From JBMTVT01 sp049451635 (GTDB lineage: Bacteria > Bacteroidota > Bacteroidia > Flavobacteriales > Flavobacteriaceae): a stretch of 32,919 nt of DNA. The number at the start of each line of letters is the position of its first letter. Position 1 is the stretch's first letter. The stretch is taken from NCBI GenBank assembly GCA_049451635.1, contig JBMTVT010000024.1, positions 1-32,919 of the forward strand, written 5' to 3'. A model generated the notes under the pieces. It was not told the DNA's origin, searched no databases, and saw only the letters and a program-made list of their open reading frames with translations. The position numbers and the translations under genes were made by a program. Shown one piece after another: positions 22,670-32,054 of this stretch.

Positions 22670-25555
22670 ATGTCATTAACTTTTAAAAAAAGGCTTAGTA
22701 AATATATTTACTTCTTTATAATTTTTTATAACTCAATATTTGCTCAAATATCAAATACTCCTGGAATTCCCTTTATTAAAAATTTTACAGAGCTAGAAAC
22801 AAAAAGCAATTTAACAATTCACGACATTTCACAAGGAAGAGATGGTGAAATGTATTTTGCTACCCCTGGAGCTCTATTAGTATTTGATGGTATTCGTTGG
22901 AAAAAATATAGTTATGGTGTAGAATCAGATTTGCGATCTGTTTTTTACAAAGATGATAAGCATATATACACAGGAGGACATGGAGGTTTTGGTTATTGGT
23001 CTAAAAACAGCAAAGGTGTTTTGGAGTATAATAGTTTGTTTTTTAAGCAACCAAAAAATGATGATACGTTATTACCCATTTTTTATAAAATAGTTGAAAT
23101 TAATGGCAAGATTTTGTTTCAAACTTGGCAACAAATATATATTTATGATCCCAAAACGTCTGCTATAGAATCAATCGGAGCTATAAGAGGGTTCAATGAG
23201 TTATTTTCATCAGAAAATCGGGCTTTTATTCAAGACTCTGGAGCCTTATTTGAAATCAAGGACAAAGAATTAATATTAATTAATGATACTAATTCTGAGC
23301 AATTACATATTGTTGAGGTATTTGTAAAATCTCCTAATACGTTATTGATTATAACAAAAAACAAAGGATTTTGGACTATAAATAACGGCACGTTAAGAAA
23401 AAATAACTGGGAAGCAAATGCTGTTTTAGAAAAGCATTTAGTAAATGATGTAAAAGAATTTGAAGATAATAAACTTGTTATTGGTACAGTAAGAGGGGGG
23501 CTTTATATCGTTTCTACAGAAGGCGAAATTATTTTACATTTAGATAAAAGCGATGGCATTTCTAATAACTCTATTAGAAAGGTTTTTACGGATGCAAATA
23601 ATAACTTATGGGTAGGTATGGATAATGGGTTAAGTTATGCCCAAACAAAAAGTAATACAAATTATCTATTAGATGTTGAAGGTGAGTTTGGAACGGTATA
23701 TACAAGTTTTTTAAAGGATTCTTTATTGTATCTGGGAACGAATCAAGGTTTATTCGTTAAAAACTGGGGAAATCAAAAATCAATTCCAAAACTAATAGAT
23801 AAAGATGTAGGTCAAATTTGGGCTATTGATGAGGTAGGTGGTCAAATTTTAGTTGGGTCGCATGAAGGAATATCAATAGTTAAAAATAAGAAATTAGAAA
23901 CCTTACATATAGATGGAGGAGCTTGGATATTTAGAAAACACCCAAGACATAATGACTTAATATATGTTGGGTTTTATTCTGGAATTAGTGTGTTCAAGCG
24001 TATAAATAACGAATGGGTGTTTATTACCAAATGGCAAAACTACGGTGAATCCTCTCGTTTTATGGAGTTTGATAAGTATGGGTTTTTATGGGTAGCACAT
24101 CCTTCTAAGGGATATTATAGGTTAGAATTGTCTGATGATGGGCAGAACCTTCGCAAAGTAGAGTTTTATGGTATTGATAATCAATTTGTAGATACCTACG
24201 CTTATTTAAGTAAAATTGATAACGATATTGTATTTCATAACCCAAAGGGTTTTTTTAATTATGATCCCATTGATAATACTTTTGTAACCGCAAATTATAT
24301 ATCTAAGGTTTTTAAAGATTTAAAAGATGTAAATGTTATTACTCAAAATGAAAATATTTTTTGGTACTCAACCCCTAAATCTTTAGGGTATATATTACGT
24401 AATGGGAATAAATTTGCAACTATAAATCAACCTTTTTACTCAATAAGGAATAAACATTTAAATGATTTTAATAGGTTCAGTAAATTAAATGATTCAGTTT
24501 ATGGAATAGGTTTTAAAGAAGGCATGCTTTTTCATACTATTAATAAACAAGATGTTGGGAATGCAGTTAATATGCCTATAGAAATAAGCTTTATTCGCTT
24601 AATAGGAACATCTGATACCATTTTAGCTCCAATTAATAATGAAAAAGAATTAGAAATACCATATAAAAACAATTTTATAAAAATCGGTTTGGCTTTTCCC
24701 AAAACACCTTTGTCTAGTTCTCAAAAGATTCAATATAGGCTAAAAGGACATTCAGATGATTGGTCAAAATGGGATTATATATCTGAGTTAAGTTTTCCAG
24801 GGCTTTCATCAGGGAATTATCTATTAGAGCTGCGTTCTGGAGGAGAAAATCAAATGTTCTCAACTACTATTGCCAGAGCCTTTTATGTAAGGCCTCCATG
24901 GTATTTAACAAATATGGCCTTTATTATATATGCACTTTTCATATTGCTCCTTAATATGTTATATAGAAGCTATTTTAAGGCAAAATCTAAAAAGCAAATA
25001 GCAGCTTTAAAAAAAGAAGAAGCAGAAAAAAGACAGCAACAAGAAGATAAATTTAAATTAGATAGATTAGAAGCCGAAAGAAAAATGCTTAAACTAAAAG
25101 AAGAAAATTTAAGCTTTGAAATAAAAAAGAAGAATTCTGAGCTAGCGTCTTCTACATTAAATAATATTAAAAAGAATGAACTACTTACCGAATTAATTAA
25201 AGATATTAAAAAGATTGACGAAGATATTTTAAATAGTTCCCTGCGTTCTCCTATCAAAAAAGTAATTAAGAAAATAAACAATCACTTAGTTGATAAAGAT
25301 GATTGGCTTACTTTTGAACTTCATTTTAGAAATGCACATACCGACTTTTTTGATAAACTAAGAGAAAAGCACCCATATTTATCTTCAAACGAAATTAAAT
25401 TAAGTGCTTACCTTAAACTTAATTTGTCTTCAAAAGAAATCGCTTCTTTAATGAATATATCCTTAAGAAGCGTAGAACAATCCCGTTGGCGTCTTCGTAA
25501 AAAACTCAATTTACCTAAAGATTCTAGCTTGGTAAATTATATTCAATCCTTTTGA
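22670..25555 (+). CDS. Membrane-spanning one-component PUL regulator (propeller sensor, Y_Y_Y domain, LuxR-type HTH)
   Basis: The protein has 961 residues from ATG 22670. This start gives a signal peptide (MSLTFKKRLSKYIYFFIIFY, cleavage near SIFAQ), whereas ATG 22607 would add 21 residues in front of it. The periplasmic part (about 25-735) has two-component-propeller repeats such as DISQGRDGEMYFATPGALLVF, GISNNSIRKVFTDANNNLWVG and FDKYGFLWVAHP, then a Y_Y_Y module (YRLKGHSDDWSKWDYISE...LPGNYLLELRS-like). One TM helix (about 744-766) leads to a long coiled coil rich in Lys/Glu and a C-terminal HTH of LuxR/NarL type (KEIASLMNISLRSVEQSRWR). There is no kinase or receiver, so ligand sensing and DNA binding are in one chain. 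It is encoded immediately upstream of the SusCD operon and is its likely activator. Confidence 0.9.
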   Translation: MSLTFKKRLSKYIYFFIIFYNSIFAQISNTPGIPFIKNFTELETKSNLTIHDISQGRDGEMYFATPGALLVFDGIRWKKYSYGVESDLRSVFYKDDKHIYTGGHGGFGYWSKNSKGVLEYNSLFFKQPKNDDTLLPIFYKIVEINGKILFQTWQQIYIYDPKTSAIESIGAIRGFNELFSSENRAFIQDSGALFEIKDKELILINDTNSEQLHIVEVFVKSPNTLLIITKNKGFWTINNGTLRKNNWEANAVLEKHLVNDVKEFEDNKLVIGTVRGGLYIVSTEGEIILHLDKSDGISNNSIRKVFTDANNNLWVGMDNGLSYAQTKSNTNYLLDVEGEFGTVYTSFLKDSLLYLGTNQGLFVKNWGNQKSIPKLIDKDVGQIWAIDEVGGQILVGSHEGISIVKNKKLETLHIDGGAWIFRKHPRHNDLIYVGFYSGISVFKRINNEWVFITKWQNYGESSRFMEFDKYGFLWVAHPSKGYYRLELSDDGQNLRKVEFYGIDNQFVDTYAYLSKIDNDIVFHNPKGFFNYDPIDNTFVTANYISKVFKDLKDVNVITQNENIFWYSTPKSLGYILRNGNKFATINQPFYSIRNKHLNDFNRFSKLNDSVYGIGFKEGMLFHTINKQDVGNAVNMPIEISFIRLIGTSDTILAPINNEKELEIPYKNNFIKIGLAFPKTPLSSSQKIQYRLKGHSDDWSKWDYISELSFPGLSSGNYLLELRSGGENQMFSTTIARAFYVRPPWYLTNMAFIIYALFILLLNMLYRSYFKAKSKKQIAALKKEEAEKRQQQEDKFKLDRLEAERKMLKLKEENLSFEIKKKNSELASSTLNNIKKNELLTELIKDIKKIDEDILNSSLRSPIKKVIKKINNHLVDKDDWLTFELHFRNAHTDFFDKLREKHPYLSSNEIKLSAYLKLNLSSKEIASLMNISLRSVEQSRWRLRKKLNLPKDSSLVNYIQSF

Positions 25556-25605
25556 GTTTTATTTTTTAAATATCACAAAATCAGTTGTTTAATATATTTT
25601 CGTAG

Positions 25606-25649
25606 AGGTTTTGTAGAGTGATCTACATGCTATATTGAAGGTTTTGTAG
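25606..25649. promoter_or_regulatory. Candidate operator region upstream of the PUL operon
   Basis: AGGTTTTGTAG occurs twice (25606-25616 and 25639-25649), 33 bp or about three helical turns apart. The first copy overlaps a perfect inverted repeat TGTAGAGTGATCTACA (25612-25627). The region lies 40-80 bp upstream of the candidate promoter, where an activator would bind. The upstream regulator is the obvious candidate. Confidence 0.45.
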
Positions 25650-25687
25650 GTGTAATTTTTTAGTGTTATTCTCTTGTTTATTAAATA

Positions 25688-25718
25688 TTTGTTACGGTTA
25701 AAAGCCTGTATATCTTCT
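25688..25718 (+). promoter_or_regulatory. Candidate PUL promoter
   Basis: TTTG (25688-25691), exactly 19 bp, then TATCTTCT (25711-25718), which deviates from TAnnTTTG at the last two positions. A weak -7 with good spacing is what an activator-dependent promoter would look like. A small hairpin CCTGTA...TACAGG (25705-25727) overlaps it. Confidence 0.45.
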
Positions 25719-25759
25719 TTTTACAGGTAATGACTGTAATTAATTAAAACTAAAATAAG

Positions 25760-27055
25760 ATGAAAAAAATTACACTACTATTATTATTGATGGGCTCAAC
25801 TTTAGGTTTTGCTCAAAACTTATTTACAGATGGAACTTTTGATAATCCATCGGCTTGGACGGTTATCCAACAAAATGGGAATAATAATGCAACAGCGGTT
25901 ATTGCTGGCGGCGTAGCTACATTTGATGATGTTGCTCAAGGTGCTTGGGGAAGCGAAGGTCATGTTGCCATTTACAAAGCATTTACCGTTCCAACAACTG
26001 GTTGGTATCAGTTTGATGCAGATGTTACTACAAATGGTGTTAACGAACATTGGTTTGAAGTTCATATTGGTACTGCAGTTCCTGTAGATGGGACAGAGTA
26101 TAATGCAACAAAAATATTAACTCTTCACTCTTGGGAGTGTGGAGCTACAACAAATACATATTCTGGTTCTATGATTGCTACAGGTTGTCAAGGTTTAGAT
26201 GGAAAGATTCAGTTAGATGCTGGTACTACCTATTACTATCTTGTTAGAACTGGCGGAATAACTTGGGGTACTGGAGTAATATTAGACAATATAACATTAG
26301 TTTCAGCAGATCCACCACCAGCACCAATTACAGACTTAACGGTAGATTTTGAAACAGCAACAGAATTTGGCGCCGCTGATGGCGGTACATATACTGATCT
26401 AGTAGCAAACACGGTTACAGATGGAATTAATTCAAGTGCATTTGTTGGACAAATATCAGACTGTAATGCTACTTGGTGGACTCATGCTTTCCTAAATACC
26501 ACTGGTTTTGATTTATCGTCTGGCGATAGAGGTTTTTCATTAATGGTAAAAGGTGATCGTGCAACTCCTATCTTTTTAAAGCTTCAAGTAGGAGATGATT
26601 ACAATACTAATCATGAAATTAATGGTCAAGAATATACAACACCAGGTGTTTGGCAAAAAATTACATGGGATTTATCTGAATATACAACCAGTGACAGATC
26701 TAGACTTGTTTTATTTTTTGATATTCAAAGCGACATTAACACAGGAGGTTCTACTGATACATTCCAATTTGATAATTTAGTATTTGGAGAATATGCTACA
26801 CTTAGTTCTAAAGATTTTACCATTGAAGGTTTAGCTATATATCCCAATCCTACAATCGATACTTGGAATATTTCCAATAAAAGTCAAGCAATTAATTCAA
26901 TAGAGGTATTTAACATATTAGGTAAAAGGGTACTTGCTTTGCGTCCAATTGGTTTATCGGCTGAAGTTGATGCCTCAAACTTAAATCCCGGTATTTATAT
27001 TGCCAAAATTAGTACAGAATTAGGAACACAAACTAAAAAGTTGATTAAAAATTAA
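25760..27055 (+). CDS. T9SS-secreted protein with two putative carbohydrate-binding modules
   Basis: This 431-residue protein has a signal peptide (cleavage after GFAQ, residue 19). Module 1 (about 20-183) is a beta-sandwich-like domain with HWFEVHIGTAVPVDG (97-111), Cys127 in SWECG, Cys143 and VILDNITLV. It is homologous to the C-terminal part of the surface lipoprotein encoded at 32055. Module 2 (about 193-346) has a VDFETATEFG start, FSLMVKGDRATPIFLKLQVG, a WQKITWDLS strand and FQFDNLVFG. This is the style of galactose-binding-like modules attached to flavobacterial glycanases. The end (about 356-431) is a type A T9SS sorting domain (LAIYPNPT, FNILGKRV, NPGIYIAKI). No catalytic domain is seen, so it is probably a secreted glycan-binding protein. 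It is the first gene of the PUL. Confidence 0.85.
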   Translation: MKKITLLLLLMGSTLGFAQNLFTDGTFDNPSAWTVIQQNGNNNATAVIAGGVATFDDVAQGAWGSEGHVAIYKAFTVPTTGWYQFDADVTTNGVNEHWFEVHIGTAVPVDGTEYNATKILTLHSWECGATTNTYSGSMIATGCQGLDGKIQLDAGTTYYYLVRTGGITWGTGVILDNITLVSADPPPAPITDLTVDFETATEFGAADGGTYTDLVANTVTDGINSSAFVGQISDCNATWWTHAFLNTTGFDLSSGDRGFSLMVKGDRATPIFLKLQVGDDYNTNHEINGQEYTTPGVWQKITWDLSEYTTSDRSRLVLFFDIQSDINTGGSTDTFQFDNLVFGEYATLSSKDFTIEGLAIYPNPTIDTWNISNKSQAINSIEVFNILGKRVLALRPIGLSAEVDASNLNPGIYIAKISTELGTQTKKLIKN

Positions 27056-27074
27056 ACATAAATAACATGCTTTT

Positions 27075-27116
27075 TAAGACTAGTAGAGGGTGTGATCACA
27101 CCCTCTACTAGTCTTA
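27075..27116. repeat. Perfect 42-nt palindrome upstream of susC
   Basis: The two 21-nt arms are exact reverse complements around the centre GATC (27094-27097); the left arm begins TAAGACTAGTAGAGGGTGTG. As RNA it would form a 19-bp stem with a GATC tetraloop. There is no U-tract on either side on either strand, so it is not a normal intrinsic terminator. It could be an RNA-stability element, an attenuator or a protein site. Confidence 0.85.
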
Positions 27117-27163
27117 GTAAATACATTACTAATGGTTCAAAAATTTAAACTAAACTAAATTAT

Positions 27164-30100
27164 ATGAAGAAGACAATGTTTTTTAATTCTTTGAAAGAGA
27201 GGGGAAAAACCCCTATCATAACTTTAGCATTATTTCTATGCTTTAATTTGATTGGAATGGCTCAAGGTCAAGTTACAGGTAAAGTGACTGATAAAGCCAA
27301 TTTGCCTTTACCAGGTGCAAATATTATTATTAAAGGATCAAGTACTGGGACACAAACAGACTTTGATGGAAATTTTTCTATCGAAACTGTTTCAGGAGAT
27401 GTATTAGTCGTTTCATACCTTGGTTATGTTACCCAAGAAATATCAATAACTAATCAAGCTAGTTTAGCAATTAAGCTTGTAGAGGACACTAATAACTTAG
27501 ACGAAGTAGTGGTGGTTGGTTATGGAAGTAAATCTAAAACCAAGCTTATTTCGGCGGTATCTACAATTGATGAAGAAACTTTAAAAAAACAACCAGTTCC
27601 TAATGTAAGTAATGCCCTTGAAGGGTTAGCATCTGGGCTTTTTGTTCAGCAAAGTTCGGGTGAACCTGGATTTAGCTATTCTAGTTTCGAAGTTAGAAAT
27701 TTTGGAAGTGCTTTGGTTATAGTTGATGGAGCTCCTGGAGATTTAAATCAGTTAGACCCTAACGAAATTGAAAGTATTTCGGTACTTAAAGATGCTGCAG
27801 CTGCAGCTGTATATGGTGTAAAAGGGGGTAATGGAGTTGTGTTGATAACCACAAGAAAGGGAAGAATAGGGAAGCCTAAACTTTCATACAGTAATCAATT
27901 TACTTATACCTCTTTTACCTCATATCCTGAATTTTTAAGTTCAGGAGATCGTGCAGAAATATTAAACGAAGGTTTAAGAAATGCAGGTCAAAGTCAATTT
28001 TTTACAGATGAAGAAGTTAATCTATTTCGTTCTGGAGCAGACCCTATAAACTACCCTAATACAGATTGGCGAGATTTGGTTTTAAAAGATTGGGGATTTC
28101 AACAACAACATAACTTGCACTTATCAGGTGGTACAGAAAAAGTTAATTATTTCGTGTCTGCTGGATATGTAGACCAAGGCTCTAATTATACAGAAGATGT
28201 ATTGTCTTTTCAACGCTATAACTTACGTGCAAATATAGACGCTGAGATTACGGATAACTTAAAACTTACTGTAAATATGGGTGCCCGTAGACAATTAAAT
28301 GAAGCTCCTGGGTATTCAGCATACGACATATTTAGAGAATTAAGTAGATCATTACCTTCAGATTTAGCATATTATCCAGATGGCACACCAGCCAGACCAA
28401 GTACGACTCCTAATCACGTCGTTGAAGGCATAAGAGATTTTAATGCGGGTTATTTTAGGGCAAGAAATAATAATTTTGATGCAAAAATTGCTTTAGAATG
28501 GGATGTTAAGCAAATAAAAGGCCTTAAGTTAAAGTCTTATGCTTCAATTGTTTACAATAATTATTTTAATAAAGACTGGAGAAAAAGCTTCGACCTTTTT
28601 ACATTAAACAGGCAAACTGGTAACTACGATGTGTTTAGATCTACACCTCCAGGTTCTCCTAGCGAAACAAGACTATCCCAAAGTACTAATTATAGTAATC
28701 ATTATGTATTACAAGAATCTATCAACTATGAGCGTACTTTTGGAGACCACAATGTATCCGGATTATTATTAGCAGAAATACAAAAAGTGCAAGGGCAGGA
28801 TTTTAATGCCAGCCGTCAAGATTTTCAATCAACAGCAATCGATCAATTATTTGCTGGATCTTTACAAAATCAATTGGCAAATGGTGGTGAATTTCGCGAA
28901 AATCGTCTTGGATTTGTAGGCAGATTTAATTATGATTATAAATCAAAATATTTTATTGAATCGACTTATAGATATGATGGGTCTTCAAGATTTGCTCCTG
29001 GAAATGAGTTTGGTTTATTTCCATCTATGTCATTAGGTTGGAGGTTATCAGAAGAGAACTTTTTTCAGCCTTTAAAAAACACAATCTCTAATTTAAAATT
29101 AAGAGCCTCTATCGGTACAGCAGGTAACGATAATACTTCTGCATATCAATGGTTAAGTGGGTTTAATTATAATCTCTTTTATGTAATAAATGATACATCT
29201 ATCCCAACAATTGATAATACTGCGTTACCTAATAGAAATATTACTTGGGAGACCAATACAACATATGATGTCGGGTTGGATATTGATTTATTTAATAGTG
29301 AACTTAAATTTTCTGCAGATTATTTTTTCAGAAAAAGAGAAGATGTTATCGCAGGTGCTAATGCAAGTATTCCTAGTACATTAGGTGTTGCGTTAGCGGC
29401 ACAAAATTTCTACGAGTTTTCAAATGAAGGTTTTGAGTTTTCAATTGATTATAAAAAGCAGCTAAACGATAATTTAAAAATTAATGCTTTACTTAATTTC
29501 TCAAAGTCTAGAGAAAAAGCGGTCTTCATTGATGAAACACTTCAGGAAGATCCTTTTATGAGAGCTAATTTAACCGAAACTGGAGGTTTTACAGGTTTGC
29601 GAAGAGGTTATATTTCTGACGGTTTATTTCAAAGTCAGGATGAGATAGACCAATGGGCTATACAAGATAATAATGGTAATACAAGTATCCAACCCGGAGA
29701 TGTAAAATATATAGATTTAAATGATGATGGTATTATTGATGTAAAAGACCAAAAAGTATTTGGTAATGGAAGTAAGCCTGCCATTAACTACTCTCTAAAT
29801 TTAGGAGCAGAGTATAAGAATTTTGCTTTGTCGGTTTTATTAACAGGTGCAGCTGGGTATGATATTTATTTAGATGGTGAAGCCCAAGCTCCTTTGCGAA
29901 ATGGATTTAACGGATATGACTACCAATTTGATTATTGGACACCAACTAATACTGGTGCTGCATTTCCTAGAATAACAAATGGCGGGTTTAATGACAACAA
30001 CTACAGATATTCTGATTTTTGGCTAAGAAATGGTAAACACATACGTTTTAAAAACATTAACCTTAGCTATACATTCCCAAAGCGTAAAGACAACGCAACG

Positions 30101-30250
30101 TTTGATGAAATAAAATTATTCTGTACAGGGTATAATTTGTTTGTAATCAAAGATTTCAAAGAAGATTTTGATCCGCAATTGGGTTCAGGACTTGGCTGGT
30201 ACTATCCGCAAACAAAATCTATAACTTTTGGTGTTAATGTATCACTCTAA
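27164..30250 (+). CDS. SusC/RagA-type TonB-dependent outer-membrane glycan transporter
   Basis: The protein has 1028 residues. A signal peptide ends near residue 34 (LIGMAQ). Next is a carboxypeptidase-regulatory-like domain (VTGKVTDKANLPLPGANIII, about 37-110), then the SusC signature DEVVVVGYG (113-121). The plug domain (to about 235) has LEGLASGLFVQQSSGEPG, ALVIVDGAPGDLNQLDPNEI and VKGGNGVVLITTRKG. A 22-strand beta-barrel fills the rest and ends with an aromatic-poor strand SITFGVNVSL. It imports oligosaccharides released at the surface, with SusD as lid. SusD begins 8 nt after its stop. Transport is powered by TonB-ExbBD encoded elsewhere. Confidence 0.96.
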   Translation: MKKTMFFNSLKERGKTPIITLALFLCFNLIGMAQGQVTGKVTDKANLPLPGANIIIKGSSTGTQTDFDGNFSIETVSGDVLVVSYLGYVTQEISITNQASLAIKLVEDTNNLDEVVVVGYGSKSKTKLISAVSTIDEETLKKQPVPNVSNALEGLASGLFVQQSSGEPGFSYSSFEVRNFGSALVIVDGAPGDLNQLDPNEIESISVLKDAAAAAVYGVKGGNGVVLITTRKGRIGKPKLSYSNQFTYTSFTSYPEFLSSGDRAEILNEGLRNAGQSQFFTDEEVNLFRSGADPINYPNTDWRDLVLKDWGFQQQHNLHLSGGTEKVNYFVSAGYVDQGSNYTEDVLSFQRYNLRANIDAEITDNLKLTVNMGARRQLNEAPGYSAYDIFRELSRSLPSDLAYYPDGTPARPSTTPNHVVEGIRDFNAGYFRARNNNFDAKIALEWDVKQIKGLKLKSYASIVYNNYFNKDWRKSFDLFTLNRQTGNYDVFRSTPPGSPSETRLSQSTNYSNHYVLQESINYERTFGDHNVSGLLLAEIQKVQGQDFNASRQDFQSTAIDQLFAGSLQNQLANGGEFRENRLGFVGRFNYDYKSKYFIESTYRYDGSSRFAPGNEFGLFPSMSLGWRLSEENFFQPLKNTISNLKLRASIGTAGNDNTSAYQWLSGFNYNLFYVINDTSIPTIDNTALPNRNITWETNTTYDVGLDIDLFNSELKFSADYFFRKREDVIAGANASIPSTLGVALAAQNFYEFSNEGFEFSIDYKKQLNDNLKINALLNFSKSREKAVFIDETLQEDPFMRANLTETGGFTGLRRGYISDGLFQSQDEIDQWAIQDNNGNTSIQPGDVKYIDLNDDGIIDVKDQKVFGNGSKPAINYSLNLGAEYKNFALSVLLTGAAGYDIYLDGEAQAPLRNGFNGYDYQFDYWTPTNTGAAFPRITNGGFNDNNYRYSDFWLRNGKHIRFKNINLSYTFPKRKDNATFDEIKLFCTGYNLFVIKDFKEDFDPQLGSGLGWYYPQTKSITFGVNVSL

Positions 30251-30258
30251 AAAAAAAT

Positions 30259-32034
30259 ATGATGAAAAAATTCAAATTAATATTAGCAATACTAGCGGTT
30301 ACTTTTACCGTATCGTGTGGTGACGATTTCCTAAATGAACCACCTTTAGACAGAATTACTGAAAATGACGTGTGGAACGATAAAAACCTAATGGATGCCT
30401 ATCTCTTTAAAATTTATGATAGAATGCCATGGGATTATTTAGAGGACTTCTGGGGGGTTGGTGGTTCGCATCGCGATGCGCTATCCGATTTGGCAAGGGG
30501 AACATATTCTTGGACGGCATTGAATAATACTTTTAGACCAGGAAACTGGGGGACTTCAAATAATACGTGGCCTATCGATTGGTGGGGATATGATGTTTTA
30601 TGGAAAATAAATTATGCCATAGAAAATATAGAGCAAGCCTCTACAAGTGTTTTAACCACACAAGAGCAAAATCAACGCTTAGGAGAATTATATTTTTTAC
30701 GAGCATATAGTTATTTTGAGTTGGTAAAACGTTACGGTGGCGTTCCAATTATCCTTGAGGCACAAAACCCAGACATTACACCACAGGAAGAGCTATTCTC
30801 GCCAAGAAATACAGAGAAAGAAGTGTATGACCAGATTCTTACAGATACGCAGGCAGCATTTGATTTACTTCCAGACAGATGGAACGATCAAAGAGGAAGA
30901 GCTCCAAAATGGGCAGCAAAAGCACTAGAATCAAGAGCAGCTTTATATGCAGGCAGTATTGCTAAGTATGGCACTGTGCAGTTAGAGGGGTTGGTTGGTA
31001 TTCCAACATCAGATGCAGATGGTTATTACCAATTAGCATTGGCGGCATCTCAAAAGATAATCCATGAAGCTGGGTATGCATTATTTAATAATTATTCAGA
31101 CCCAAGTGAGAATTATGCTAACCTTTTTCTTGATGAAACTTATGATGAAACCATCTTTAAAAAAATATGGATACCTTATGAAAAAGGCCATTCTTACGAT
31201 TTACATAATGTGCCCTATAGCTATAGAGTAGATTGGAGTGGAAGTATGTCACCTACAAAACAACTTTTAGATAGCTATGAAATGTTAGATACAGGACTTT
31301 TACCTAGCGAGGCCGGTTCCGGTTATGACGAAAATAATCCTTTTGAAAATCGAGACCCAAGAATGAAAGGCACATTATTGACCAACAACGATATTTTTCA
31401 AGGTTTACCAGTTGAGTTATGGTACGGTACTGAAAAAAATGGTGTAATTGACACAGACCGTGGCACAGGTGTTGGTAAAGATGGCTTGGGTATTCATCCA
31501 GATGCAACAAAAACAGGCTTTTACATTAGAAAACATTTAGAAAAAGGAAGTGCACCACTTTTTACAAAAGAGTACTATTCAGGTACAGACTGTATCATAT
31601 TCAGACTTGGTGAAATGTATCTTAATGCTGCAGAAGCAGCCATAGAATTAAATATGGAAGGTGCTGCTAGAGACTATATAGAGCCCATTAGAATAAGAGC
31701 AGGATTGCAACAAAATCTTCGTTTAGAGCCATATTCAGGAACAGATTTAAGAGACAGAATACGTAATGAAAGAAAACTTGAAATGGCATTTGAAGACCAA
31801 CGCTATTGGGACGTTAAAAGATGGCGTATAGCCACAGAAGCTTTAAGCATTCAAGTAGAAGGTTTAAAGATATTAAGACATATTGATGGTTTTGGAAATG
31901 AAACTTTTACCTATGAAACATTTGATGCTGAAGCAACAAAAATGGACTTTTCTGAACGTCATTACTACTTGCCTATTGGTCAAGGTAGAAGAAATAATAA
32001 TAACAAACTTATAGAGAATCCGCTTTACGATTAA
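30259..32034 (+). CDS. RagB/SusD-family surface glycan-binding lipoprotein
   Basis: This 591-residue protein (MMKK start; a second ATG follows at once) has a lipoprotein signal with Cys20 in FTVSCGDDFLNEPPLDRI. It shows SusD family features: the N-terminal DFLNEPP segment, the TPR-like helices with LGELYFLRAYSYFELVKRYG (about 134-153), GRAPKWAAKALESRAALYAG, and the C-terminal FRLGEMYLNAAEAAIEL, RNERKLEMAFEDQRYWDVKR and YYLPI. It caps the SusC barrel and binds the target glycan. It has many Trp residues near 80-120 that may line the binding site. The substrate is not decidable from this sequence. Confidence 0.96.
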   Translation: MMKKFKLILAILAVTFTVSCGDDFLNEPPLDRITENDVWNDKNLMDAYLFKIYDRMPWDYLEDFWGVGGSHRDALSDLARGTYSWTALNNTFRPGNWGTSNNTWPIDWWGYDVLWKINYAIENIEQASTSVLTTQEQNQRLGELYFLRAYSYFELVKRYGGVPIILEAQNPDITPQEELFSPRNTEKEVYDQILTDTQAAFDLLPDRWNDQRGRAPKWAAKALESRAALYAGSIAKYGTVQLEGLVGIPTSDADGYYQLALAASQKIIHEAGYALFNNYSDPSENYANLFLDETYDETIFKKIWIPYEKGHSYDLHNVPYSYRVDWSGSMSPTKQLLDSYEMLDTGLLPSEAGSGYDENNPFENRDPRMKGTLLTNNDIFQGLPVELWYGTEKNGVIDTDRGTGVGKDGLGIHPDATKTGFYIRKHLEKGSAPLFTKEYYSGTDCIIFRLGEMYLNAAEAAIELNMEGAARDYIEPIRIRAGLQQNLRLEPYSGTDLRDRIRNERKLEMAFEDQRYWDVKRWRIATEALSIQVEGLKILRHIDGFGNETFTYETFDAEATKMDFSERHYYLPIGQGRRNNNNKLIENPLYD

Positions 32035-32054
32035 AATTATAAAAAAATAAACAG

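Noticed and set aside
24970..25281. Minus-strand open frame of 103 codons opposite the PUL regulator
   Set aside because: It is a Ser/Phe/Leu-rich shadow of the Lys/Glu coiled coil on the plus strand.
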